From positions 1 to 64,000 of the forward strand of contig NZ_JAFBIL020000011.1 of assembly GCF_016809835.1 (NCBI RefSeq): a stretch of 64,000 nt of DNA, in the 5' to 3' direction. The notes under the pieces were generated by a model. That model saw nothing but the letters and a program-made list of their open reading frames with translations. It was not told the origin of the DNA and searched no databases. The translations under genes and the position numbers were made by a program. This stretch comes from Massilia soli. Its GTDB lineage: Bacteria > Pseudomonadota > Gammaproteobacteria > Burkholderiales > Burkholderiaceae_D. Shown here piece after piece: positions 1 to 6,375 of this stretch; positions within the stretch are counted from its first letter, which is position 1, and every line of letters starts with the position of its first letter.

Positions 1-37
1 AATTACGCCAAAACAGAAATTGGCCCTTGCCGCTTAA

Positions 38-847
38 CCTCTACTTTTAGCATGCTCTAAAAATGGGGGGATTACCACCCAGACACAAAGGGGCGAAGCC
101 CTTGCCCAGCTCGATGCAAAAATCCTCGGCGAGCATATTAAATTAGGTAACATCACACCGGAAGCCGTTGCGCGGCGCGCGTGGGATGTTGGAAAAGCGA
201 TTGTCAGACCAGTGACCGCCCCCTGGGCAAAGGGGGACTACGTCGAATCGATCACCCGCGGTGCTACCGAGGTCGGCACCATTGGCTTAGGGTGGATAAA
301 TAGTAGCAACGCTGCGAAAGCAAAGAAGGCAGCTGAGGCGGCGAAAACAGGAAGAGCCAGTGCTGCAGCGGGGGCGAAAGCTGCAAGTGTTGCCGACGCC
401 GCACGACCTGCCCAGACTCTGTCCAGCTACTTCGATGGCGTTCACATCGCACGCGCGAAGAGTCGTGTGTCTACGAAACCGAATACTGCTTTTTTTTGGT
501 CTGGCAGAAGTGAAGATTTAGCAGGTAACAAGGTTGGCGGCGCCGAACGGGCTGCCGAGATTGCCCGCGACAACAAGGGGATTACACTCGAGACGTTGAT
601 TGAAGAACGAAAAATTGAAATGTCAAACTGGGACCCAAATAATCCGGTTGCTGTAAAGCAATGAGAGGATATATCAGCCGAGTACGCCACCGGAGTATCT
701 GGCGAAGTGTCAGCTGTGATTGGAAATGACCTGCGTCCTGGCAATCGGATGAACAAGGAATTGCCGGCACTTATTAAAAATCCCAACGTGACAAAAATAA
801 CGACAATAGATCCAGTGACTGGCATTAAAACTGTAGTTTTCCCTTGA
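38..847 (+). pseudogene. C-terminal remnant of a polymorphic (CDI/Rhs-type) toxin, interrupted by TGA
   Basis: The open frame begins after a TAA at 35-37, reads to a TGA at 662-664, and continues in the same frame to a TGA at 845-847. The first part has an Ala/Lys-rich linker followed by NTAFFWSGRSEDLAG and a GITLETLIEE motif. After the stop come EDISAEYATGVSGEV, a GNDLRPGN motif and a hydrophobic PNVTKITTIDP tail. This layout is that of a C-terminal toxin domain of polymorphic secreted toxins, where the position of the stop is normally a Trp (TGG). No secretion or repeat region is present, so this is a displaced or orphan toxin tip. Base composition is more AT-rich than the rest of the window. 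The remnant plus the immunity gene just downstream support the call; the exact toxin activity is not known to me. Confidence 0.6.
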
Positions 848-855
848 TAAATTAA

Positions 856-1104
856 ATGATATCAATCACTAAAGCAACGCCGAGTTCGATTACCGTGCTA
901 GTTGACAACAAGACGGTCAAAGTATCCGGTGAATCGTTTCTGCGCGGTCACGGGTCACCTGACTTTATCATCGATATCGGTAGCATCAAAAAGTGGGATG
1001 CCCCGTTTGACATGGTTGCCATCACTGAGAGTGAACGCGCGGTCATTGTCGATTATTTGCTTAAGGAGTTGACAGCACGCCAGTGGTACGTAACTGCGGA
1101 ATAG
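856..1104 (+). CDS. Imm74-type immunity protein
   Basis: An 82-residue protein starting 8 bases after the toxin remnant. It is a small beta-rich protein with the pattern ITVLVDNKTVKVSGESFL near the N-terminus, then GSPDFIIDI and a KKWDAP motif around residue 45, and a C-terminal helix. This matches my memory of the Imm74 immunity family of polymorphic toxin systems. Its role would be to bind and neutralise the toxin encoded immediately upstream in the cytoplasm. The reading frame is intact although the toxin carries a stop, which is the expected order of decay for a toxin-immunity pair. No strong Shine-Dalgarno is visible, so translation may be coupled to the toxin. Family assignment is by recognition only. 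Confidence 0.65.
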   Translation: MISITKATPSSITVLVDNKTVKVSGESFLRGHGSPDFIIDIGSIKKWDAPFDMVAITESERAVIVDYLLKELTARQWYVTAE

Positions 1105-1109
1105 ATCGG

Positions 1110-1547
1110 ATGGTTGAACTCGCTAAGCGGCAAGAATCGCTCCAGAGGCAAAAATTTGATGATCAACCTTAGAGCATAAAGCAATCGAAACACCGCATTG
1201 CTCTGAAAGCCCAGATCATCGACAAGATAAATAGAGCGAATAATACGCATTCCTTTTACGCAAACACTACGCCTGTAGTTGATTCGCCGATTCGCGTTGA
1301 AATCAACGAATCCATGGACCTGGACGTGACGCCATTTACTATCACCATAAGCGTGAGGGATTGCTGGATACTGCCTATGATTCAGATTGCAAGAGCGGTT
1401 GCTGATATTTCAGCAACCCTTCAAAGGCTCTCGTTGGAACAGACGGAAATGATTATGAAAGACGGCATTGCGTATGTCCTGATTGACTTTGAAGAAGAAA
1501 GCGATTGGGCGCTAAGGTTACATACAAATGAGTTCTTTATAAATTGA
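1110..1547 (+). pseudogene. Unrecognised protein with an in-frame TAG (possible toxin-locus gene)
   Basis: An ATG at 1110 opens a frame of 20 codons ending in TAG at 1170-1172. The same frame then stays open to 1547, giving a further 124 codons that include a 77-residue ORF from ATG 1314. The joined product would be about 144 residues: a charged, Gln/Lys-rich helical start, then a VVDSPIRVEINESMDLDVTPF stretch split by the 1314 ATG, and an acidic end (FEEESDWALRLHTNE). A CAG-to-TAG change is a simple explanation. Alternatively translation begins at 1314 and the upstream part is not used. I do not recognise the family. Position suggests a second small gene of the toxin-immunity locus. Confidence 0.35.
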
Positions 1548-1665
1548 ATTTATAAGATTATTGCGATTTTCCAACGGGCTGAGACGTCATGTCCCAGCTA
1601 CGTCAGATTTGCAAGTGGCGAAGTGACCTCTGATCGACGGTCATTAGGGCGGATCTGACGAAGAA

Positions 1666-1694
1666 GTGACGCTTCGTGAAGACTGTGCCATAAT
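1666..1694 (+). promoter_or_regulatory. Probable sigma-70 promoter of tRNA-Val(CAC)
   Basis: GTGACG at 1666-1671 and CATAAT at 1689-1694 are separated by 17 bases, and the tRNA starts 11 bases downstream. The -35 box is a weak match and the -10 a good one. The spacing to the mature 5' end is typical for a tRNA promoter. Confidence 0.45.
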
Positions 1695-1705
1695 ACGGGC
1701 CACCC

Positions 1706-1780
1706 GGGAGGTTAGCTCAGGGGTAGAGCACTGCATTCACACTGCAGGGGTCACAAGTTCGAAACTTGTACTTCCCACCA
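1706..1780 (+). tRNA. tRNA-Val (anticodon CAC)
   Basis: A full cloverleaf can be drawn. The acceptor stem pairs GGGAGGT (1706-1712) with ACTTCCC (1770-1776), followed by discriminator A and an encoded CCA. The D-arm GCTCAGGGGTAGAGC, the anticodon stem CTGCA/TGCAG and a T-arm with TTCGAAA are all present. The anticodon CAC is at 1738-1740 and reads GUG. This is the only intact copy of the tRNA whose 3' end is repeated at 3818 and 3976, so it is the attachment-site tRNA of the adjacent integrated element. Confidence 0.93.
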
Positions 1781-1787
1781 AAATTCG
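1770..1787 (+). repeat. Attachment-site direct repeat, tRNA-side copy (att A)
   Basis: An 18-base sequence covering the last bases of the tRNA-Val acceptor stem, CCA and the bases just after it. It is identical to 3818-3835. Tyrosine-recombinase elements integrate at the 3' end of tRNA genes and leave such a repeat at the far end of the element. A degenerate integrase lies between the two copies. Confidence 0.7.
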
Positions 1788-1796
1788 TTTGAGATC

Positions 1797-1828
1797 AAAG
1801 GCTTGCCACTCACGTCGCAGGCCTTTTT
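1797..1828 (+). terminator. Rho-independent terminator after tRNA-Val(CAC)
   Basis: The arms AAGGC and GCCTT, extended by inner TTGC/GCAG pairing, are followed by a T run. Diverged copies of the same structure occur at 3846-3878 and 4029-4059, next to the other copies of the tRNA end. Confidence 0.7.
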
Positions 1829-2124
1829 TACATTTTAGGACGAAGTACGGAAAAAGTACGGAAAACTTCGACGGACGTAAGCGGACAATCTGGGTGGTCG
1901 AGCGGCACCATCGACCGCGGCGCGAAGTTCATGATGGAACTAGAATGGCGTTAGGCGGCCGACGTTGTCCGGCGATCGATACCAGACCGGCGGACATTTT
2001 GCATGATCGTAGCGGGAAGATTGTTCGACATGCGAACAGCATGACTCAACTGCTCGGCTGTGCCCTGAGTAGTATCAAGTGGATAAGTACCAGACTGCGT
2101 TTTCGCAGCGTTACTCTGGTCTCG

Positions 2125-2297
2125 CCCAGCGCTGCGCGCAAGGCCGACCCAACGGCACTCCCAGCGCTGCGCGCAAGGCTGACCCCAACCGCACGCCCGG
2201 CGCTGCGCGGAAGGCTGCCCCAACGGCACGCCCTAAGCTACGCGCAAGGCTGCCCCCAACGGGACGCCGAGCGCTACTCGCTCGGCTACGACGGGCC
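2125..2297 (+). repeat. Tandem imperfect repeat, period 35/36 bases, about 5 units
   Basis: Units start at 2125, 2160, 2196, 2231 and 2267, each built on a core like CCCAGCGCTGCGCGCAAGGC followed by a GACCCCAACGGCACG-like half. Unit lengths alternate 35, 36, 35, 36, so the array cannot keep one reading frame and is unlikely to be a coding repeat. The last unit is the most degraded. It sits in about 580 bases without a supportable gene (1829-2407) between tRNA-Val and the integrase remnant. I see no other gene in that stretch. Confidence 0.75.
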
Positions 2298-2407
2298 AGC
2301 ACTGGCTTTTCCGAGGACTTAAGGAAACATGCGGTGGTACTCTCGAAAAAGAGGCCGACCGCTTCTCACTCTGAATAGGACGGTTCAACTTAAGTCAGAG
2401 GTGTTCA

Positions 2408-3074
2408 ATGGCGCAAGCCACCGTATTAAAGGCCAGTACCGGCATCTTATCCGTGTAACCAACGCCGTTAGTCGCGATCCCGAACGGGACGTTCTCGTCC
2501 TGCTGTTGGGTATCCATACGGGTCTCCGTGTGAGCGAGATCGCTCAGGTAGAGGTAGGCGATTTTTGTCTTTCCCTCTGGCCTGATCCGGCTCGAGGTTT
2601 CATTGAGGGCCGCGATTACGAAGGGCTGTCGCCAGCGGTGTGTACCCCATCAACCGCGATCTAGTGGCCGCCCCGGATGCATAACTATCCCTTCGCATAG
2701 AGCGACGATGGCGGATGAGCGATGACCCGAAGCGCTACCGTGGTCTGCGGCCAGATAGCAAGCTGATCCTCACGTTCAAGGGTTACAAGTTCTCGCTGAA
2801 CTGCAAGCGTCGGATCAACCAGTCTGGCTCACAGGTTGATTACCTGGCCTGCGAGTCACTGCAAGCCCACATCTCGAAACTCTGCAAGGACGCGGGCATT
2901 CGTGGTGGCAGCAGTCACTCAGGCCGGCGCACAATGGCCTCAAGGCTGCTCGCGCAGGGACACGGATTGGGCACAGTGCAGCTGATGATCGGCCACGCTG
3001 AACTGGACCATGTTGACCCCTATCTTGAGGTAGACAAGAAAAGGCTACGCCAAGCATTCGCGGACGTATTGTGA
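2408..3074 (+). pseudogene. Tyrosine-type site-specific integrase, multiply frameshifted
   Basis: A Shine-Dalgarno AGAGGT precedes an ATG at 2408 (MAQATVLKA...). The family sequence then continues in other frames. The first is YRHLIRVTNAVSRDPERDVL with the Arg-I box GIHTGLRVSE. The second is a VSLRAAITKGCRQRC segment. The third is VYPINRDLVA, an in-frame TAA at 2682-2684, then [11 protein letters not shown] and the catalytic end: HSGRR (HxxR box), GHAELDH and a nucleophile-type Tyr in DPYLEVD. At least three frameshifts (near 2435, 2563 and 2640) plus one nonsense codon make it non-functional. The family carries out integration and excision at tRNA genes, which fits the repeats at 1770 and 3818. 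Confidence 0.8.
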
Positions 3075-3085
3075 GGGAATTTTGG

Positions 3086-3145
3086 TGATACATTGTATAA
3101 ACAATGCGCTTGACATGGCACTTTGGATGAATCTACAATGTATCA
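3086..3145 (+). promoter_or_regulatory. mazEF-type promoter with inverted-repeat operator
   Basis: TTGACA at 3110-3115 and TACAAT at 3134-3139 are 18 bases apart, a near-consensus sigma-70 promoter. A perfect inverted repeat flanks and overlaps it: TGATACATTGT (3086-3096) and ACAATGTATCA (3135-3145). The left arm also forms a local palindrome, CATTGT/ACAATG at 3091-3106. The right arm covers the -10 box, so binding of the antitoxin or toxin-antitoxin complex would shut the promoter, as is usual for autoregulated type II modules. Confidence 0.75.
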
Positions 3146-3160
3146 ACATTTGGAGGTTTT

Positions 3161-3412
3161 ATGGAATTATCGGTTCAGAAATGGGGCAATAGCGCAGCGG
3201 TGCGTTTGCCCACTGAGTTGCTGGGCATGCTCAAGGTAACTTTGGGCGATAAGCTTAGCGTCAATGTGCAGCCTGATGGAGTGCTGCTGAAAGCCGCGCG
3301 CCCATCGTATTCGCTGGCTGATCTGGTGGCGCAATGTGATCTTTCCGCGCCGGAGCCAGCCGATTTGGCGGCGTGGTCCCGCGTCAAGCCTGTGGGACGT
3401 GAAGCGTGGTGA
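3161..3412 (+). CDS. MazE/ChpS/PemI-family antitoxin (AbrB-like)
   Basis: An 83-residue antitoxin with an N-terminal swapped-hairpin AbrB/MazE DNA-binding fold: VQKWGNSAAVRLP at residues 5-17, a classic motif, followed by LGDKLSVNV. The C-terminal half (about 50-83: SLADLVAQCDLSAPEPADLAAW) is the flexible toxin-wrapping tail. A GGAGG Shine-Dalgarno sits 6 bases before the ATG. It overlaps the toxin gene by a few bases, so the two are translationally coupled. It neutralises the downstream ribonuclease and, with it, represses the promoter at 3110-3139 through the inverted repeat. It is cargo of the tRNA-Val element and probably helped to stabilise it. Confidence 0.88.
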   Translation: MELSVQKWGNSAAVRLPTELLGMLKVTLGDKLSVNVQPDGVLLKAARPSYSLADLVAQCDLSAPEPADLAAWSRVKPVGREAW

Positions 3413-3753
3413 GCCGTAGTAAATTTGGGCGCGGCGACATTGTGATGGTCAAGCTCGATCCGACTGAAGGGCACGAGCAAAGGGGCATGCGGCCTGCGCT
3501 GGTGCTGTCTACAAGCGCGTTCAACGCGCTGGGCGTGGTACTGGTTGCACCGGTAACGCAAGGCGGCGACTTCGCCCGACATGCAGGCTTCGCAGCATCC
3601 TTGAGCGGTGCAGGCACAAAGACGCAAGGTGTAGCGTTGGTCAACCAGATTCGCATGTTGGACTTGGAAGCAAGGAAGGCAAAGCGAGTTGAGACTGTAC
3701 CGGAGTATGTGGTTGAAGATGCGCTGGCTCGCTTGCGCGCAATTACCGACTAG
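3409..3753 (+). CDS. MazF/ChpB/PemK-family mRNA interferase toxin
   Basis: A 114-residue endoribonuclease of the PemK/MazF superfamily. It carries FGRGDIVMVKLDPTEGHEQRGMRP split over the first 30 residues (RGDIV and the P-T-x-G-x-E-Q-x-G-x-RPALVLS signature), the hydrophobic core VVLVAPVT, and a C-terminal VNQIRMLDLEARKAKRVE with the family Arg/Lys helix. It cleaves mRNA in the cytoplasm when the labile antitoxin is lost. GTG codons at 3406 and 3409 are both possible starts; 3409 gives MSRSKFGRGD and overlaps the antitoxin stop. The gene is intact although the neighbouring integrase is dead, which suggests selection for the pair. Confidence 0.87.
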   Translation: MSRSKFGRGDIVMVKLDPTEGHEQRGMRPALVLSTSAFNALGVVLVAPVTQGGDFARHAGFAASLSGAGTKTQGVALVNQIRMLDLEARKAKRVETVPEYVVEDALARLRAITD

Positions 3754-3763
3754 AGGAAAAAGT

Positions 3764-3979
3764 ATGTCACTCGTCGCCTTAGAATTGCCTTTGACCCCTT
3801 CAAACCCGGGGCGATTCACTTCCCACCAAAATTCGCGTTCCGTTCAATGGCTTGTCACATTCGTGGCAGGCCATTTCTGTTTCTGGATCATGTACGTGTT
3901 GTTCAAGCTGAGCCAGCACCGTGTCAGCCAGGAAATTGCAAGTGCTATACTAGACCGTCCCCGTTTCCGATATCGCTAG
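3764..3979 (+). CDS. Doubtful small ORF across the att site
   Basis: A GAGGAAAAAGT Shine-Dalgarno lies directly before an ATG 10 bases after the mazF-type toxin. The 71-codon frame runs through the att repeat B and into the remains of the tRNA terminator. It has a central hydrophobic stretch (WLVTFVAGHFCFWIMYVLF). Because much of it is made of tRNA and terminator sequence, I think it is a chance frame that inherited a good ribosome site, not a conserved gene. Confidence 0.2.
   Translation: MSLVALELPLTPSNPGRFTSHQNSRSVQWLVTFVAGHFCFWIMYVLFKLSQHRVSQEIASAILDRPRFRYR
3818..3878 (+). repeat. Attachment-site copy B with diverged tRNA terminator
   Basis: Bases 3818-3835 are identical to 1770-1787. 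The following bases to 3878 align with the tRNA-Val terminator, with the stem changed to ATGGC/GCCAT so that pairing is kept. It marks the distal end of the element that carries the integrase remnant and the toxin-antitoxin pair. Confidence 0.7.
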
Positions 3980-4059
3980 TGCAGGGGACGCGAGTTCGAA
4001 GCGTGTACTTCCCATCAGGTTTCGATTTAAGGCTTGCATCTTCGGACTGCAGGCCTTTT
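3976..4059 (+). pseudogene. tRNA-Val 3'-half remnant plus terminator (copy C)
   Basis: GTGCAGGGG, a T-arm with AGTTCGAA and a still-pairing ACGCG/CGTGT stem, then TACTTCCCATCA at 4006-4017. They align with the 3' half of tRNA-Val(CAC), with CCA changed to TCA. A terminator-like hairpin AAGGC/GCCTT follows at 4029-4059. The 5' half is missing, so no functional tRNA can form. It is probably the original right boundary of an older, larger or tandem insertion at the same tRNA. Confidence 0.65.
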
Positions 4060-4152
4060 CATTTTTATAGCATGGCAGTAAGCCGGCGATGCCCAGTCCC
4101 CAGCAATAGGGGGCAGGCATCGACCCGCGATTCAGCTTTTGGAGGCAAGGTA

Positions 4153-5553
4153 GTGAGCATTTTCAGAACAAAGAACCTAGACAAAATGGTGGCGGCCAGC
4201 AAGGTCCCAGGCGGACTCAAGAAGGTCCTCGGGCCCATCGACCTGGTATTAATGGGCATCGGCGCGATCGTCGGCACCGGCATCTTCGTGCTCACCGGCA
4301 CCGGCGCGGTCGCGGCCGGCCCAGCGCTCACCTTGTCATTCGTCATCGCGGCGCTGGCATGCGGCTTCGCCGCGCTCTGCTATGCAGAATTCGCCTCGAC
4401 CGTCCCGGTAGCCGGCTCGATCTACACCTACACTTACGCCACCATGGGCGAGCTGGTCGCCTGGATGATCGGCTGGGACCTGCTGCTGGAATACGGCCTG
4501 GCCACTTCCGCGGTCTCGGTCGGCTGGTCCGGCTATTTCCAGTCGTTGCTGTCAGGCTTCGGGATTGCGCTGCCGACCGTGCTCACCGCCGCGCCAGGCG
4601 CTGTGCCCGGCGTGGAAACCTGGTTCAACTTGCCGGCACTGGTGATCATGCTGGTGCTGACGACCATGCTGTCGTGGGGCGTGCGCGAGTCGGCGCGGCT
4701 CAACAACGTCATGGTGCTGATCAAGGTTGGCGTGGTGCTGCTGTTCATCCTGGTCGGCGCGCGCCACGTCCAGCCTGCCAACTGGCAGCCATTCATGCCT
4801 TACGGGATGAACGGCGTGATGAGCGCCGCCGCACTGGTGTTCTTCGCGTTCATCGGCTTCGACGCGGTGACCTCCGCCGCCGAGGAAGTCAAACGCCCGG
4901 AGCGCGATCTGCCGATCGGCATCATCGGCTCGCTGGCGGCCTGCGCGATCCTGTACGTCGTGGTGTCCGCCATCATGACCGGTATCGTTCCGTTCAAGCA
5001 GTATCTTGGCATTGACCACCCGGTCTCGCTCGCGCTGCAATACGCCGGCGAAAACTGGGTGGCCGGCTTCGTCGACATGGGCGCCATCCTCGGCATGACC
5101 ACCGTCATCCTGGTGATGGCCTATGGCCAGACTCGCGTGCTGTTTGCGATGTCGCGCGATGGATTGCTGCCGAAGAAACTGTCGAGCCTGCATCCGAAAT
5201 ACGGCACGCCATTCTTCGCAACCTGGGTCGTGGGGATTGTGTTCGGCCTGATCGCGGCCCTGGTCCCGCTCGGTGTGCTGGCCGAATTGATCAACATTGG
5301 CACGCTGGCCGCGTTCACCCTGGTATCGATTGCGGTGATGGTGCTGCGCGTCAAGCGTCCGGACTTGCCCCGGGCGTTCCGCTGCCCATGGGTGCCGGTG
5401 GTGCCGCTGCTGGCCATCGCGTTCTGCCTCGTCCTCATGGCGTTCCTGAGCGTGACCACCTGGATCGCGTTCGGCATCTGGCTGTTTATTGGCCTGGTCA
5501 TCTATTTCGGCTATGCACGCCGCCGTTCGCTGCTGCACGAACTCGGGAACTAA
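4153..5553 (+). CDS. APC-superfamily amino acid permease
   Basis: A 466-residue inner-membrane transporter with about 12 hydrophobic segments. The start is GTG at 4153, preceded by a GGAGG box 9 bases upstream; an open frame extends further upstream but runs through tRNA remnants. The N-terminus has the APC hallmark GIGAIVGTGIFVLTG (about residues 35-50) with the unwound first helix that binds substrate. FFAFIGFDAVTSAAEE (about 235-250) is the conserved loop after helix 6, and RVLFAMSRDGLLP follows helix 8. It resembles the cationic amino acid transporter/YfnA branch. It likely imports amino acids by proton symport; the exact substrate cannot be read from the sequence. It is the first normal-composition gene after the accessory zone. 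Confidence 0.88.
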   Translation: MSIFRTKNLDKMVAASKVPGGLKKVLGPIDLVLMGIGAIVGTGIFVLTGTGAVAAGPALTLSFVIAALACGFAALCYAEFASTVPVAGSIYTYTYATMGELVAWMIGWDLLLEYGLATSAVSVGWSGYFQSLLSGFGIALPTVLTAAPGAVPGVETWFNLPALVIMLVLTTMLSWGVRESARLNNVMVLIKVGVVLLFILVGARHVQPANWQPFMPYGMNGVMSAAALVFFAFIGFDAVTSAAEEVKRPERDLPIGIIGSLAACAILYVVVSAIMTGIVPFKQYLGIDHPVSLALQYAGENWVAGFVDMGAILGMTTVILVMAYGQTRVLFAMSRDGLLPKKLSSLHPKYGTPFFATWVVGIVFGLIAALVPLGVLAELINIGTLAAFTLVSIAVMVLRVKRPDLPRAFRCPWVPVVPLLAIAFCLVLMAFLSVTTWIAFGIWLFIGLVIYFGYARRRSLLHELGN

Positions 5554-5602
5554 AGCCAGGTTCGCCAACTCTGTCTAGGGTGGCGTACTTCCGGAGTGGA
5601 TC

Positions 5603-6361
5603 ATGAACGGCCCTCGCAAGCTCGATGGAAAGCGGATTGCCGTGATGGCAACCGACGGGTTCGAGAAGGTCGAACTCACTGCATCTGTCGACGCGTTGAA
5701 GCAGGCGGGCGCGCAGGTTGATATTGTTGCCTTGCATCCTGGCCGGATCCGCGGCATGAACGTGCACCAGCCCGCCGATCTGGTGCAAGTCGACAAGACC
5801 GTCAACGAGGTGAGCGCCACCGACTATGACGGCTTGCTGATCCCGGGCGGCTACATCAGTCCCGACCTGCTGAGGCAATCAGCGCTGGTGCGCGCATTCA
5901 TGCGCGCGATGAGCGCGCTTGGCAAGCCGGTGGCGCTGCTGTCGCAAGCGCCGTCGGTACTCACGTCGTCCGGCCTGGCCCCGAGCCGCCGCTTGACCGC
6001 GTCGCCCGGCATGCGCGACGACCTCGTCAATGCAGGCGCGATCTGGCTTAATGAACCCGTCGTTCGCGACGGCGCCTGGCTCACGAGCCGCGGACCGCAG
6101 GATATCGACGCCTGCATCCGGGAGCTGATTCCCTTCTTCGAGGGTGCGCAGGCGCCCACCGTGGCGTCCGAAAAAGCCCTGTCCGATCCACCGCTGGAAG
6201 AGCCGTCCGGAACGCCGGGCCAAACACTGCACTGGTTGTCGACCCCGTCCGTTGGGGCTATGCTTGGCCTGGCATTGCTGGGTGTCGGCGTGGTGGCGGC
6301 CAATCGCGGCCGCCGCCGGAAGCTGGCCGAGGTTGCCGGGCCGGAACCGCCAGTGGCCTAG
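5603..6361 (+). CDS. DJ-1/PfpI-fold protein without the nucleophile Cys, C-terminal membrane anchor
   Basis: A 252-residue protein. Residues about 9-177 follow the PfpI/DJ-1 fold: KRIAVMATDGFEKVEL, the DYDGLLIPGGYISPD elbow and a final IDACIRELIPFF helix. In active PfpI/DJ-1 proteins the nucleophile elbow reads A-I-C-H-G-P; here it is LLSQAPSVL, so both Cys and His are replaced (Ser/Gln). The C-terminus adds a linker and a single hydrophobic segment VGAMLGLALLGVGVVAAN (about 220-238) followed by RGRRRK, consistent with a tail anchor with the domain in the cytoplasm. It lies 14 bases before the phosphofructokinase gene, so they are likely co-transcribed. The function is unknown; a non-catalytic sensor or chaperone role is possible. 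Confidence 0.75.
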   Translation: MNGPRKLDGKRIAVMATDGFEKVELTASVDALKQAGAQVDIVALHPGRIRGMNVHQPADLVQVDKTVNEVSATDYDGLLIPGGYISPDLLRQSALVRAFMRAMSALGKPVALLSQAPSVLTSSGLAPSRRLTASPGMRDDLVNAGAIWLNEPVVRDGAWLTSRGPQDIDACIRELIPFFEGAQAPTVASEKALSDPPLEEPSGTPGQTLHWLSTPSVGAMLGLALLGVGVVAANRGRRRKLAEVAGPEPPVA

Positions 6362-6375
6362 CTGGAGGAGACAAC

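Noticed and set aside
2079-2378. Ala/Arg-rich protein from the tandem repeats
   Set aside because: Unit lengths alternate 35 and 36 bases, so the repeat shifts frame; it has no Shine-Dalgarno and looks like non-coding repeat read by chance.
3976-4017. Second functional tRNA-Val
   Set aside because: Only the 3' half is present and CCA is mutated to TCA; no 5' acceptor strand or D-arm can be drawn.
3847-4152. An N-terminal extension of the permease frame
   Set aside because: It reads through the tRNA-Val terminator copy and tRNA remnant; the GTG at 4153 with its GGAGG box gives the normal family start.
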